From Deltaproteobacteria bacterium TMED58 (GTDB taxonomy: Bacteria; Desulfobacterota_D; UBA1144): a stretch of DNA of 56,998 nt. This document shows, piece by piece, positions 15,358 to 24,174 of the stretch. Position 1 is the first letter of the stretch, and each line of letters starts with the position of its first letter. The position numbers were made by a program, and so were the translations under genes. The notes beneath the pieces are model-generated. The model was not told where the DNA came from, made no database searches, and saw only the letters and a program-made list of their open reading frames with translations. The stretch spans positions 1-56,998 of the forward strand of contig NHDL02000001.1 in NCBI GenBank assembly GCA_002167555.2, read 5' to 3'.

Positions 15358-16595
15358 ATTTTTGCTCCAATTAGTTTAAGTTTATCATCTATTCGTTCGT
15401 AACCCCTGTCAAGATGATATATTCTAAAAATTTCGGTTTTACCTTTAGACGAAAGAGCCGAAAGTATAAGTCCCGCACTTGCCCTTAAATCACTAGCTTG
15501 TATCTTAGCGCCAGCGAGCCCGTTCACACCTATAATTTTAGCGGTATTTTCTTTTATTGAAATATTTGCCCCTAGTTTTCTTAGTTCTGCGACATGTATA
15601 AATCTGTTCGGAAAAACATTTTCTTGAATTTTTGATACACCTTTAGCAAAAATTAATACTGCCATTAGTTGTGCTTGAAGATCCGTAGGGAACCCTGGAA
15701 AAGGTTTTGTTTGAACTTGAATCGGTTGAATAGCCTTAGGTGGGGTTATTTTGATAGAAGCTTTTTCTGTTTCCACTTTTGCTCCCATTAATCTTATTGT
15801 TGATATAACTTCTTTAAGGTCCTCCACCTTGGCATTTGTTACAGTTATTTTATTTGGGAATATACATCCAAGATACATAAATGTTCCAGCCTCTATCCTG
15901 TCAGGTATCACTTTGTAAATTTTCTTTTGTTTTTTTAATTCAGTGACGGGAGTTACTATTACTTTTTCTTTCTTTCGAACTATTTGACCACCTAAAGAAT
16001 TTAGAAAATTAATCAAATCATCTACCTCAGGTTCAAGCGAGCAATTTTCTAATATAGTTTTTTGTTTACCTAATATCGAAGCGAGTATTAAGTTTTCTGT
16101 TCCGGTCACAGTTTTTACTTTAAATTTAAAGTTTCCCCCTACTGGGCCTTCACTAATAGACTCTAGATAACCAGACTTAACTATAGTTTTATATCCAATT
16201 GATTCAAACCCTGCTAAGTGTTGGTCAACTGGCCTATCTCCAATTGCACAACCACCAGGAAAAGAAATTTTTGCTCTACCTAGTCTTGATAAAAGTGCCC
16301 CCCATATTAAGACGGAGGCGCGCATTGTTTTTACCAGGTCGTAAGGCGCCTCGTGTTTTTTGATATTTATTGTATTAATTACAACCTTGTTGTCTTTAAA
16401 CGTATACTTAGCGCCCAAAATTTTTAATAATTCCAGCATTGTTCTAACGTCCTGAATATCCGGTATGTTATTAAGGCTATATTTGTTGGGATATACGACA
16501 GTTGCAGCAAGTATAGGCAGTGCAGCATTTTTAGATCCTGAGATTTTAACCCTTCCTTTCAAAGGGGTTCCACCATCAATAATTAGTTTTTCCAT
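15339..16595 (-). CDS. murA: UDP-N-acetylglucosamine 1-carboxyvinyltransferase
   Basis: First committed step of peptidoglycan synthesis, adding enolpyruvate from PEP. It is 418 aa, the family's usual length. It begins with the substrate loop GGTPLKGRVKISGSKNAALP. The fosfomycin-target Cys is present as C116 in GGCAIGDRPVDQH, and FPGFPTDLQAQ matches the conserved UDP-GlcNAc-binding block. It overlaps prmC upstream by 13 nt and hisG downstream by 19 nt; the prmC-murA-hisG order is known in several phyla. Confidence 0.95.
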   Translation of the reverse strand: MEKLIIDGGTPLKGRVKISGSKNAALPILAATVVYPNKYSLNNIPDIQDVRTMLELLKILGAKYTFKDNKVVINTINIKKHEAPYDLVKTMRASVLIWGALLSRLGRAKISFPGGCAIGDRPVDQHLAGFESIGYKTIVKSGYLESISEGPVGGNFKFKVKTVTGTENLILASILGKQKTILENCSLEPEVDDLINFLNSLGGQIVRKKEKVIVTPVTELKKQKKIYKVIPDRIEAGTFMYLGCIFPNKITVTNAKVEDLKEVISTIRLMGAKVETEKASIKITPPKAIQPIQVQTKPFPGFPTDLQAQLMAVLIFAKGVSKIQENVFPNRFIHVAELRKLGANISIKENTAKIIGVNGLAGAKIQASDLRASAGLILSALSSKGKTEIFRIYHLDRGYERIDDKLKLIGAKIWREKE

Positions 16596-17440
16596 TTGCC
16601 TGCTACTATCCTTTCTATGTTGTTTAAATCATTATATGTTACCAAGTCCGAGTATCCAAGATTAAAGAGAATCTCTTTAGCCTGTTTAGCTTGTCCAATT
16701 CCAACTTCAAAGAATATTTTGGCATCCTTTTTCAAATAATTAGTTGATTCTTTTGCTATCTTTTTTATATGAGAATAACCTCCGTTATCACTTACCAAAG
16801 CATTTTTGGGCTCGTAAAGTTTCACAGTATTTTCTAAGGAGAGATATTGGTTTTTGCTAACATATGGAGGATTGCAACAAATTAAATCAAATTTTCTATC
16901 CGGTATTTTAGTGAAAAAAGTCGATAAAATAAGATTGCTTTTACTTAAAAGATTATAAGTTTGTAAATTTTTTCTACAACAGTCTATGGCTTTTTTGCTT
17001 TTATCAACGAAAACAACTTGCTTAAAATTTGAATTTTCTAGCATTAGACTGACACCAATACATCCTGAGCCTGAGCACATATCTAAGCATGATATATTTT
17101 TTTTCTTTGCAAAAACTTCTAAGACTTTTTCAACTAGTATTTCGGTTTCGGGCCTAGGAATAAGAACACCTTTTGAAATGTGTAAAACACGTGAGTAAAA
17201 GTGACTTATTTTTGTAATATATTGTATTGGTTCACCGATTTTCCGTCTATATATTCCTTTGAAAAATAGTTCTTTTATTTGCTTTTTTAGAAACATGTCC
17301 TTTTGAATAAATATTTCCTCAAAGCTCATTTTTAATAGATTTTCTAGAATTTCTCTAGCTTCAATTTTGTAGTTTTTGATACCAGCACTTTTTAAAATTT
17401 GCTCACCTTTTTGAAGTGCATTGCTTATTGAAGAGACCAT
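16583..17440 (-). CDS. prmC: Peptide chain release factor N5-glutamine methyltransferase
   Basis: SAM-dependent methylation of the GGQ glutamine of release factors. The protein is 285 aa. GVLIPRPETEILVE precedes the SAM-binding LDMCSGSGCIGVSL, and CNPPYVSK is the NPPY catalytic motif. The N-terminal helical domain (residues 1-85) is divergent and Lys-rich. The usual neighbour prfA is absent. There is no SD; a TATAAT box on the minus strand (17453-17448) ends 7 nt before the ATG, so the mRNA is probably leaderless. Confidence 0.92.
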   Translation of the reverse strand: MVSSISNALQKGEQILKSAGIKNYKIEAREILENLLKMSFEEIFIQKDMFLKKQIKELFFKGIYRRKIGEPIQYITKISHFYSRVLHISKGVLIPRPETEILVEKVLEVFAKKKNISCLDMCSGSGCIGVSLMLENSNFKQVVFVDKSKKAIDCCRKNLQTYNLLSKSNLILSTFFTKIPDRKFDLICCNPPYVSKNQYLSLENTVKLYEPKNALVSDNGGYSHIKKIAKESTNYLKKDAKIFFEVGIGQAKQAKEILFNLGYSDLVTYNDLNNIERIVAGKWKN

Positions 17441-17467
17441 ATAGTGAATTATATATTATAATATTTA
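17441..17467. promoter_or_regulatory. 27-bp divergent promoter between prmC and yggS
   Basis: Two TATAAT boxes point outward: minus strand 17453-17448, ending 7 nt before the prmC ATG (17440), and plus strand 17457-17462, ending 5 nt before the yggS ATG (17468). There is no room for leaders or SD sequences, so both messages are predicted to start at or next to the start codon. The -35 boxes would fall inside the opposite gene. Confidence 0.5.
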
Positions 17468-18154
17468 ATGATTATGAATATTGAAAATAAATACCAAGAT
17501 TTTTTAGGAGAATTTAATAAATACTTAGAACGCATTAATAAAAAAGCCACCTTAATTGCAGTTTCTAAAACTAAGCCTATTGATAATATTGTTAGCTTGT
17601 GTAGGCTGGGCCATTGTGACTTTGGTGAGAACTATGCTCAGGAGTTTAGAGATAAGATTAAAGATGAAAGGTTTTCAAGTTTTAACATAAGGTGGCATTT
17701 TATTGGCAACATTCAACGAAATAAACTTAAGTATATTGTTGGGAAATCTTCTTTAATTCATACTGTTGATAGTTATGATAAAGCCGAAATGATTAATGAT
17801 TTTAGTATCAAAGTAGATTCAGTTCAGCCTATTTTGCTTCAAGTAAATATTTCTAAAGATCCAAAAAAGGGCGGGGTTAGCGCTGAAGAAGTTAATAATT
17901 TATTTCCAAAGCTAATGATGTTAAAAAATATAAAAATTAATGGCTTAATGACCATAACCCAATATTCGGAAGATCCCGAAAACTGTAGAAATGATTATAA
18001 AGAAATGAAGAATTTGTCTTTGATTTTAGAAAGCAAGTATGGAGGGAGTTTAGAATTATCAATGGGCATGAGTAATGATTATAAGGTAGCCTTAGACGAA
18101 GGGGCAACAATGGTGAGAGTAGGCACTAAGATTTTTGGAGAGCGTAGAAAATGA
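17468..18154 (+). CDS. yggS: YggS family PLP homeostasis protein
   Basis: A 228-residue single-domain PLP-binding protein (PLPBP family) without known enzymatic activity, which buffers free PLP. LIAVSKTKP carries the PLP lysine, FGENYAQEF and IRWHFIGNIQRNK are family blocks, and SMGMSNDYKVALDEGATMVRVGTKIFG is the phosphate-binding C-terminus. It overlaps proC by 4 nt (ATGA), the classical yggS-proC-yggT-yggU order. It appears leaderless: TATAAT ends 5 nt before the ATG. Confidence 0.93.
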   Translation: MIMNIENKYQDFLGEFNKYLERINKKATLIAVSKTKPIDNIVSLCRLGHCDFGENYAQEFRDKIKDERFSSFNIRWHFIGNIQRNKLKYIVGKSSLIHTVDSYDKAEMINDFSIKVDSVQPILLQVNISKDPKKGGVSAEEVNNLFPKLMMLKNIKINGLMTITQYSEDPENCRNDYKEMKNLSLILESKYGGSLELSMGMSNDYKVALDEGATMVRVGTKIFGERRK

Positions 18155-18954
18155 AAGTTGGAATCATAGGCTCAGGGAATATGGCACTATCCTTAATTAA
18201 CGGATTTAGAACCGAAAAAAAGAATAAAATTATATGCTCTGATATTGATATAAAAAAATTAAACATTCTTAAGAAAATTTCGAATATAAGCACAACAAAT
18301 GATAACCTTGAAGTTGTCAGGAATTCTGAAATAATTTTTCTTTGTGTTAAGCCCGACATGGTGAAATTTGTTTTAAAAGAAATTAAACAGAGCCTGGGAT
18401 CAAAAAAGCTTTTGGTTTCTATAGCTGCTGGGGTTAAGACTTCTTTTATTCAAAACGAACTTAATTTAAAAAGTAAAATTATTAGAACTATGCCTAACCT
18501 TCCATGTCTGGTGCTCGCAGGCGTCTTCAGTTATAGGGCGAATAAAAATTGCACTTCTAATGACTTAAGGAATTTCCTAAATTTAGTTCAAACTGTTGGA
18601 ACCGCAATTAAAGTTCCCAAGGAATCAGATTTTGATTACGTTACAGCATTAAGTGGGTCAGGCCCAGCGTTTTTAGGAGAGTTTATAAATGCACAATTAG
18701 TGTATGCAAAGACTAAGGGAATTAGTTCAAAATTAGCAAAACAATTAATTTTAAACACAATAGTAGGAACTAGTAAGTATTTAAGTGAAACTTTAATTAA
18801 ACCGGATGAATTTGTGAAGATGGTTTCATCGCCTGGTGGGACAACTGAGGCAGGAATTCGTGTATTGAAAAATAAAAAATTTGAAAATATTATTATTAAA
18901 TGCCTTAACTCAGCATCATCAAAATCTAAGAAGATTTCTAAGAAGCTGAAATGA
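18151..18954 (+). CDS. proC: Pyrroline-5-carboxylate reductase
   Basis: Last step of proline synthesis, NAD(P)H reduction of P5C. The 267-aa protein has the Rossmann motif IIGSGNMALSLINGF at the N-terminus, FLCVKPDMVKFVLKEI, RTMPNLPC, and the C-terminal signature ALSGSGPAFLGEFI ... MVSSPGGTTEAGI. It is translationally coupled to yggS and followed 6 nt later by yggT. Confidence 0.95.
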   Translation: MKVGIIGSGNMALSLINGFRTEKKNKIICSDIDIKKLNILKKISNISTTNDNLEVVRNSEIIFLCVKPDMVKFVLKEIKQSLGSKKLLVSIAAGVKTSFIQNELNLKSKIIRTMPNLPCLVLAGVFSYRANKNCTSNDLRNFLNLVQTVGTAIKVPKESDFDYVTALSGSGPAFLGEFINAQLVYAKTKGISSKLAKQLILNTIVGTSKYLSETLIKPDEFVKMVSSPGGTTEAGIRVLKNKKFENIIIKCLNSASSKSKKISKKLK

Positions 18955-18960
18955 GTTGAT

Positions 18961-19251
18961 ATGATTATAGGAAATTTAATTTTAGCTATCGCAAATGTAA
19001 TAAACCTGGCATTGTCTATTTTTGTCTGGCTGATAATCATTCGTGCACTTGTATCATGGTTCAGCCCCGATCCTTATAATGTTTTTTTTCAATTTCTTTA
19101 TAGAATCACAGAACCTGTTCTCTCAGTTGTTAGAGCAGCAATGCCAAATCTTGGTGGTATTGATATTTCTCCTATTATCGTTTTATTAGCAGTCGAATTT
19201 TTAAAAGGTTTTTTGGTAAAGTCTTTAGTTCAACTTGCCTATACTTTCTGA
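18961..19251 (+). CDS. yggT: YggT family membrane protein
   Basis: A 96-residue protein with two hydrophobic segments (about residues 3-29 and 65-90) separated by the YggT signature RALVSWFSPDPYNVFFQFLYRITEPVL region and MPNLGGIDISPIIVLL. The family is associated with cell division and envelope proteins and is usually next to proC, as here. The exact function is unknown. Confidence 0.88.
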   Translation: MIIGNLILAIANVINLALSIFVWLIIIRALVSWFSPDPYNVFFQFLYRITEPVLSVVRAAMPNLGGIDISPIIVLLAVEFLKGFLVKSLVQLAYTF

Positions 19252-19513
19252 TTTGAAACTACTAGTTTCAGTTAAGCCTAGGTCAAAAAAATCTGAGGTT
19301 TTAAGTTATAATTCCGGAGTTTTATATGTAAAAGTTGCAGCTATCCCTATTAAAGGGGCATCAAATCTAGAATTAGTAAGAATCGTTTCTCTCTTTGTGG
19401 ACGTTCCAAAATCAAAGATAACCATTATTAGGGGCCACAAATCTAAGATTAAGACTTTAGAGATAAACTGTTCTTCAAACAAACTTAACCTTGCTTTAAA
19501 AAAACTGTTATAA
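19235..19513 (+). CDS. yggU: DUF167 (YggU) family protein
   Basis: A 92-residue small alpha/beta protein. VSVKPRSKKSEV and IKGASNLELVRIVSLF with SKITIIRGHKSKIKTLEI match the DUF167 pattern. The function is unknown; the family routinely follows yggT. The most plausible start is a TTG at 19235 overlapping yggT by 17 nt. Confidence 0.85.
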   Translation: MPILSDLKLLVSVKPRSKKSEVLSYNSGVLYVKVAAIPIKGASNLELVRIVSLFVDVPKSKITIIRGHKSKIKTLEINCSSNKLNLALKKLL

Positions 19514-19548
19514 TATTTCAGATTATATTCAAATGAAAGGAGAATTAA

Positions 19549-20202
19549 ATGAAAATTAGTTTATTAGGGGGAACTGGCTCATTCGCTGAAGGTCTTGTCA
19601 TTAGATGGGCAAAGGTAGGGCATGAAGTTCTTATAGGGTCCAGAACCCAAGAAAAAGCAGATGTTGCTGCTGCTGAGATAAATGATAAAGCAAAAGCACA
19701 AGGTGTAGATGGAAGCATTGTTGGAATGGAAAACGGTGAAGCTGCCAAGGCTAGCGAAGTTGTAGTCGTTTGCTTACCACCAGAATATACCAAGGGAACA
19801 CTGGAGGGTATTTCCGATTCCTTTACAAATCAAGTTGTAATTTCTCCAGTAGTACCTATGAAATTCGGAAAGGTTGTTTCTTATGATCCTCCAGAGTCTG
19901 GCTCTGCAGCTATTGAAATACAAAATGTTTTACCCGATACTGTAAACGTTGTAAGCGCCTATCATAACATTCCCGCAAAAGGGCTGGCAAATTTCGAGAA
20001 ACCACTTGATTATGACGTGGTAATTTGTGGAGACAATGATGATGCAAAGTCACTTGTTACAAAGTTAACAGAGGAAATGCCTAATCTAAAAGCTATAGAT
20101 GCTGGACCGCTTGAGATTTCTGCAATGATTGAGGCAATTACACCGTTAATAATTAACATGAACAAGAAGCATAAGCATGAATTTTCAATAAAATTTATTT
20201 AA
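19549..20202 (+). CDS. npdG: F420-dependent NADP reductase (NpdG/Fno family)
   Basis: A 217-residue protein transferring hydride between coenzyme F420 and NADP. It opens with the nucleotide motif ISLLGGTGSFAEGLVIRWAK, then HEVLIGSRT (2'-phosphate binding), VVVVCLPPEY, and a VVSAYHNIPAKGL ... DYDVVICGDND block typical of Fno. The usual GTGxxG second glycine is replaced by Ala (SFAEG). The start follows AAAGGAG. It lies near a cofC gene at 20580-21182, which independently supports F420 use. Confidence 0.85.
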   Translation: MKISLLGGTGSFAEGLVIRWAKVGHEVLIGSRTQEKADVAAAEINDKAKAQGVDGSIVGMENGEAAKASEVVVVCLPPEYTKGTLEGISDSFTNQVVISPVVPMKFGKVVSYDPPESGSAAIEIQNVLPDTVNVVSAYHNIPAKGLANFEKPLDYDVVICGDNDDAKSLVTKLTEEMPNLKAIDAGPLEISAMIEAITPLIINMNKKHKHEFSIKFI

Positions 20203-20263
20203 TTTACTTGAATGTTCAATTAACATGATTACTTTATAAGTAATAATTAAGGGGGAGTATAAA

Positions 20264-20569
20264 ATGGCTAAATCAAAAAAGAAAAGCGTTAAACCTTTAG
20301 GTGCCTTCGTTTTAGTTAAAAGAAATGAAGCGGAAAGTACGACGCAAGGTGGGATTATTATCCCTGATAGCTCACAAGAGAAACCTTTAGAAGCTACTGT
20401 TGTTTCAGTTGGGGCAGGAAGGATGGACCACAAGGGAAACGTTACGCCACTAACTGTTAAAAAAGGAGACAAAGTTCTTTTCAGTAAGTTTGGTGGTGCA
20501 GAAGTAAATATTGAAAATCAAGATCTTATGGTTTTGGAAGAAAGGGACATATTAGCAATACTTAGCTAG
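20264..20569 (+). CDS. groS: Co-chaperonin GroES
   Basis: A 101-residue Cpn10 with PLGAFVLVKRNEAE, the mobile loop region TTQGGIIIPDSSQEKPLEATVVSVGAG and the roof DKVLFSKFGGAEV. The N-terminus has a basic KSKKK extension. It works as a heptameric lid on GroEL, but no groEL is in the window, so this is an orphan copy or groEL is elsewhere. A strong SD (AAGGGGGAG) precedes the ATG. It is convergent with cofC, 10 nt apart. Confidence 0.95.
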   Translation: MAKSKKKSVKPLGAFVLVKRNEAESTTQGGIIIPDSSQEKPLEATVVSVGAGRMDHKGNVTPLTVKKGDKVLFSKFGGAEVNIENQDLMVLEERDILAILS

Positions 20570-20579
20570 GTGCTTGAAA

Positions 20580-21182
20580 TTAACTGTAATTTTTGCTTTT
20601 TTCAAAGTCCTTAAGGTCGCTAAGACAGTCAATATCAAGTCCAATATTTTTATTTTTAATAATTTCATATTGGGCTTTATTTTTTTTGAACTCATCAACA
20701 TGTTTTTTAAAACTGTCTTCTCCAAAGTATGACTTAATTACGTCAGGTGGCTTTCTGAGTATGGCATTTGTTCCATTCCCGCTTTTAGAGGGCACTATAA
20801 TGCTACAGCTTAGGTCATTATATTTCTTAAATATAGTGTCAATGTCTTCTTTACTTAAAAGAGGTAGGTCCCCTGGTATTCTCAAAATGCACTCAGCACC
20901 TTTTTTCATTAGTAATTTTGAAGCATAATCTACCGAGATGCTTTCGCTTACTTGCCTTTCTTCTTCAATTATTTTAATCCCAACTTTTTTTGCTAGCTCC
21001 ATTGCCTTCTTGTCTTTTGTTACTATAAAGTTTCCATTTGATAGCTTTGATTTAGACACTTCTGATAGGACATGTATTAGCATTTTTTCTACAATTTCTT
21101 CAGTTTTTTGATCTGAAATGTCTTTTCTCATTCTGCTTTTAGCTAATTTAAAGTTTTTAAATGGGACAATAACAAATTTCAT
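20580..21182 (-). CDS. cofC: 2-phospho-L-lactate/phosphoenolpyruvate guanylyltransferase (F420 biosynthesis)
   Basis: A nucleotidyltransferase making the GDP-activated 3-carbon precursor of coenzyme F420. The 200-aa protein starts FVIVPFKNFKLAKSRM (family VPxK...AKSRL). LRIPGDLPLLSKEDID is the metal/nucleotide block, and GNGTNAILRKPPDVI with YFGEDSFKKHVDEF are the CofC/FbiD signatures. I chose the ATG at 21182; a TTG at 21200 would add six residues. No cofD, cofE or cofG/H is visible nearby. Confidence 0.88.
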   Translation of the reverse strand: MKFVIVPFKNFKLAKSRMRKDISDQKTEEIVEKMLIHVLSEVSKSKLSNGNFIVTKDKKAMELAKKVGIKIIEEERQVSESISVDYASKLLMKKGAECILRIPGDLPLLSKEDIDTIFKKYNDLSCSIIVPSKSGNGTNAILRKPPDVIKSYFGEDSFKKHVDEFKKNKAQYEIIKNKNIGLDIDCLSDLKDFEKSKNYS

Positions 21183-21229
21183 AATTAATTCCACTAACAA
21201 GATTGGAAGAATTATTATAAACTAATTTA

Positions 21230-21988
21230 ATGAACATTTTTTCTTGGAATGTTAATGGAATAAGAGCAGTTAAAAAGAAAGGTTTTTTTGATTTTCTCTC
21301 TGAATATAATCCAGATATATTGTGCCTGCAGGAAACTAAAGCTCATGTGGAACAATTAGGAGATGATTTAATCAATATAACCGGATATAAATCATTTTTT
21401 GATTCACCAAAACATAAAAAGGGTTATTCAGGTGTCGCAATTTATACAAAAGAAGAGCCTATTAAAGTCTCCACTTCACTTAAAAGCGATAAGGATTTAG
21501 ATGATGAGGGAAGAACGCTTATTGCCGAATATAATGATTTTATTCTCTTAAATTTTTACTTTCCTAATGGTCAAATGAATGAAGACAGGCTGCAATATAA
21601 ACTAAGATTTCATGAGGCAGCTTATAGACTTTTTTTAAGCCTAAGGAGAAAAAAGAAAAATCTTATTATTTGTGGTGACTATAACATCGCTCACAATGAA
21701 ATTGACTTAAAACATCCAAAGCCAAATGAAAATACCTCCGGGTTCTTAAGGATAGAAAGAGATTGGTTAGATAAGTTTCAAAAAAAAGGTTTTGTTGATA
21801 CATTTAGACACTTTTATCCAAACGAAGTCAAATATTCTTGGTGGACTTATATGAGGAATGCACGTCAAAATAATGCTGGATGGAGAATTGACTATTTTTG
21901 GGTATCGCAAATAGAAAAAGTAAAAGACTCTTTGATTCACAACGAAGTTTATGGTTCAGACCACTGTCCAGTTTCTATTGTTGTTTAA
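21230..21988 (+). CDS. xthA: Exodeoxyribonuclease III / AP endonuclease
   Basis: Base-excision-repair endonuclease, 252 aa. It has the family start MNIFSWNVNGIRAV, the metal Glu in LCLQETKAH, LICGDYNIAHNEIDL and the final GSDHCPVSI with the catalytic Asp-His. There is no SD; TATAAA (21216-21221) ends 8 nt before the ATG, so the message is probably leaderless. The 3' end overlaps the convergent dnaB by 4 nt. Confidence 0.95.
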   Translation: MNIFSWNVNGIRAVKKKGFFDFLSEYNPDILCLQETKAHVEQLGDDLINITGYKSFFDSPKHKKGYSGVAIYTKEEPIKVSTSLKSDKDLDDEGRTLIAEYNDFILLNFYFPNGQMNEDRLQYKLRFHEAAYRLFLSLRRKKKNLIICGDYNIAHNEIDLKHPKPNENTSGFLRIERDWLDKFQKKGFVDTFRHFYPNEVKYSWWTYMRNARQNNAGWRIDYFWVSQIEKVKDSLIHNEVYGSDHCPVSIVV

Positions 21989-23349
21989 ACTTGCTCAGTA
22001 GGACTTTCTGTATATTCATCGGCTAAATTTTCAAAACTTGGAACGCCCTGTGTATCTAAGAATGCCAACGAAACTGTCCCTGTGGGGCCATTTCTTTGTT
22101 TTCCAATAATTACTTCGGCTAGTCCATCCCTTTCATCAGCAACTCTTTTGTATGCATCTGCTCTGTGCAAGAAAATGACCATATCCGCATCTTGTTCTAG
22201 TGCACCACTTTCTCTTAAGTCAGAAAGCTGAGGCTTTTTGTCTGTTCTGGCCTCAGTTTGTCTGCTTAGCTGCGATATTGCTATAATAGGAATTTGAAGT
22301 TCTTTTGCTAATGCTTTTAATGATAGTGATATCTCAGCAATTTCTCTTTCTCTGTTATCGGTCCTTGAATTACCACGCATAAGCTGTAGATAGTCTACAA
22401 TCAACAAATCTATACCTTTGTCGCTTTTAATTCTTCTAGTCCTTGATCTTAGGTCAAGTGAAGTAAGTGCGGGTGTATCATCAATGTAAATGTTTGCCCT
22501 TTGAAGTGCATCAGCAGCATCTACAGTTTTTTGAAACTCAGAATCTGACAGAAAACCGGTTCTTATTTTTCCAAAGTTTAATTTAGATTTTGCAGAAAGC
22601 ATTCTCATCATTAGTTGTTCTTTTGCCATTTCTAGAGAAAAGAAACCTACCTTTAGTCCGTGTACTAACGCAGCATGCATAACAATATTTAAACTAAAAG
22701 AAGTTTTTCCCATACCCGGCCTAGCTGCAATTATAATTAAATCTGAGTCTTGAAAACCTGCAGTCATTTTATCTAGTTTTTTAAAACCACTAGCTATGCC
22801 AGTTATAGCCATCTTCTTTGTTGTTAAATTCTCAATTATTTTGATTGTTTCAGAGGCAAGTTCAGCTGTCGAAACAAAGCCAGATCTTTTTTTATTCTGG
22901 CTAATCTCGAACAGCTTCCTTTCAGCTTGATCAACGAATTCGTCTACTTCAACTTCAGCTGTCTGTCCTTCATCTATAATTTCTGAAGCCGTTCTTATCA
23001 TGTTTCTAAGTATTGATTTTTCTTTTACAGATTTTGCATAAAAAACTACATTTGATGAGCTTGGTACAATTTCGATTAATTGGCTTAAATATGAACTACC
23101 TCCCACATCTTTTAAAAGTGATTTTTTTGATTTTAGTTTGTCGTATAATGTTAAAATATCTATAGGCTTACTTTCTTTGTCTAAGTCGACCATAGCTGAA
23201 AAAATCTTTTTGTGGTTTTCATCATAGAAATCACTTTCCACAATTTCTTCTAATGCTAAGTTCATTGCATCCTGGTCAATTAGAATTGAACCAAGCACGG
23301 CTTGCTCTGCCTCATTGTTTTGTGGAAGGGCTTTAAGGTTAATAGTCAT
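21985..23349 (-). CDS. dnaB: Replicative DNA helicase DnaB
   Basis: Hexameric replication-fork helicase, 454 aa, usual length. The N-terminal domain (PQNNEAEQAVLGSILID) is followed by RecA-like Walker A AARPGMGKTSFSLNI, FFSLEMAKEQLMMRML, Walker B LLIVDYLQLM, and DLRESGALEQDADMVIFLHR. It lies about 7.5 kb from dnaA. A TATAAT (minus strand 23361-23356) ends exactly 6 nt before the ATG and no SD is present, again suggesting a leaderless message. Confidence 0.96.
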   Translation of the reverse strand: MTINLKALPQNNEAEQAVLGSILIDQDAMNLALEEIVESDFYDENHKKIFSAMVDLDKESKPIDILTLYDKLKSKKSLLKDVGGSSYLSQLIEIVPSSSNVVFYAKSVKEKSILRNMIRTASEIIDEGQTAEVEVDEFVDQAERKLFEISQNKKRSGFVSTAELASETIKIIENLTTKKMAITGIASGFKKLDKMTAGFQDSDLIIIAARPGMGKTSFSLNIVMHAALVHGLKVGFFSLEMAKEQLMMRMLSAKSKLNFGKIRTGFLSDSEFQKTVDAADALQRANIYIDDTPALTSLDLRSRTRRIKSDKGIDLLIVDYLQLMRGNSRTDNREREIAEISLSLKALAKELQIPIIAISQLSRQTEARTDKKPQLSDLRESGALEQDADMVIFLHRADAYKRVADERDGLAEVIIGKQRNGPTGTVSLAFLDTQGVPSFENLADEYTESPTEQV

Positions 23350-23361
23350 TTTAATATTATA
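23350..23361 (-). promoter_or_regulatory. dnaB: -10 box of a probable leaderless dnaB promoter
   Basis: TATAAT followed by ATTAAA and then the dnaB ATG. The 6-nt spacing places the transcription start on or next to the start codon. No convincing -35 is seen. Confidence 0.45.
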
Positions 23362-23378
23362 ACAATAGATGGCTCAAC

Positions 23379-24113
23379 TTAGAAGTTGCTATCATTCATT
23401 CCTAGATATTTCCTTAAAAATTTTACGCAAATATACAATATTGGCGTATCTAGCAGTGCTACTATAAATTTGAATATATAGGCGTAGGATATAAGCACCA
23501 GCAATCCTTCAAATTCTGATTTACCTTCTGGTAAAGGTATTGATTTAGACAGAAAATGTGTGATTGATATAACACATATCGTATCAATAAGTTGGCTTAC
23601 TAACGTTGATGCATTATTCCTAAGCCATAAGTGCTTTCCTTTTGTTAGCTTTTTTATGAAGTGAAAAATTTTAACATCAGAATATTGCGCTAAAAAATAT
23701 GCAATCATCGATGCAGTTATTGTACTAAGCGAAAGCGCTCTTATAGTCATAAATGCATTTTTGGATTCAACACTTAGATCACTTGAAGTAAAACCAGGAA
23801 CTATGCCACCTAACCACAAAATTATAGCAAGCCAAATATTAACAACTAATCCTGTCCATACAAGCTCTGAGGCTCTTTTTTCACCGTAAATTTCAGATAT
23901 TAAATCAGTACATAAAAATGTTATGGGATATGGCAATACACCAATAGCTAATATAATTGGAATTTCAAATCCAAAAAAGTTGAATCCTAAATCTAGGAAT
24001 TTTGATGTACCTAGTAAGTTCAACATTGTCATTGAAGATATGAAAATAGCGGATAAAATTAACAAAATTATTCTTCTTCTATTTTCGTAAGTAATTTGTA
24101 AATTATTATTCAT
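23379..24113 (-). CDS. yhhQ: Queuosine precursor transporter (YhhQ/VUT family)
   Basis: A 244-residue integral membrane protein with about six hydrophobic segments. LPYPITFLCTDLISEIYGEKRASELVWTGL spans the family signature (FxxTDxxxExYGxxxA), and RNNASTLVSQLIDTICVISI matches the conserved RNxxSTxxxQxxDT block. The family imports preQ0/preQ1 for queuosine in tRNA. TAAAAT ends 6 nt before the ATG and there is no SD. Confidence 0.88.
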   Translation of the reverse strand: MNNNLQITYENRRRIILLILSAIFISSMTMLNLLGTSKFLDLGFNFFGFEIPIILAIGVLPYPITFLCTDLISEIYGEKRASELVWTGLVVNIWLAIILWLGGIVPGFTSSDLSVESKNAFMTIRALSLSTITASMIAYFLAQYSDVKIFHFIKKLTKGKHLWLRNNASTLVSQLIDTICVISITHFLSKSIPLPEGKSEFEGLLVLISYAYIFKFIVALLDTPILYICVKFLRKYLGMNDSNF

Positions 24114-24135
24114 AACTTTATTTTATCTACCTTTC

Positions 24136-24163
24136 TTGAAAGTCCCTTATGTCATGATAAACT
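24136..24163 (+). promoter_or_regulatory. Possible tRNA-Met promoter
   Basis: TTGAAA (24136-24141) and TAAACT (24158-24163) are separated by 16 nt, and the predicted start is a few nt before the mature tRNA 5' end. The -10 match is modest. Confidence 0.35.
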
Positions 24164-24174
24164 CAAAATCCATC

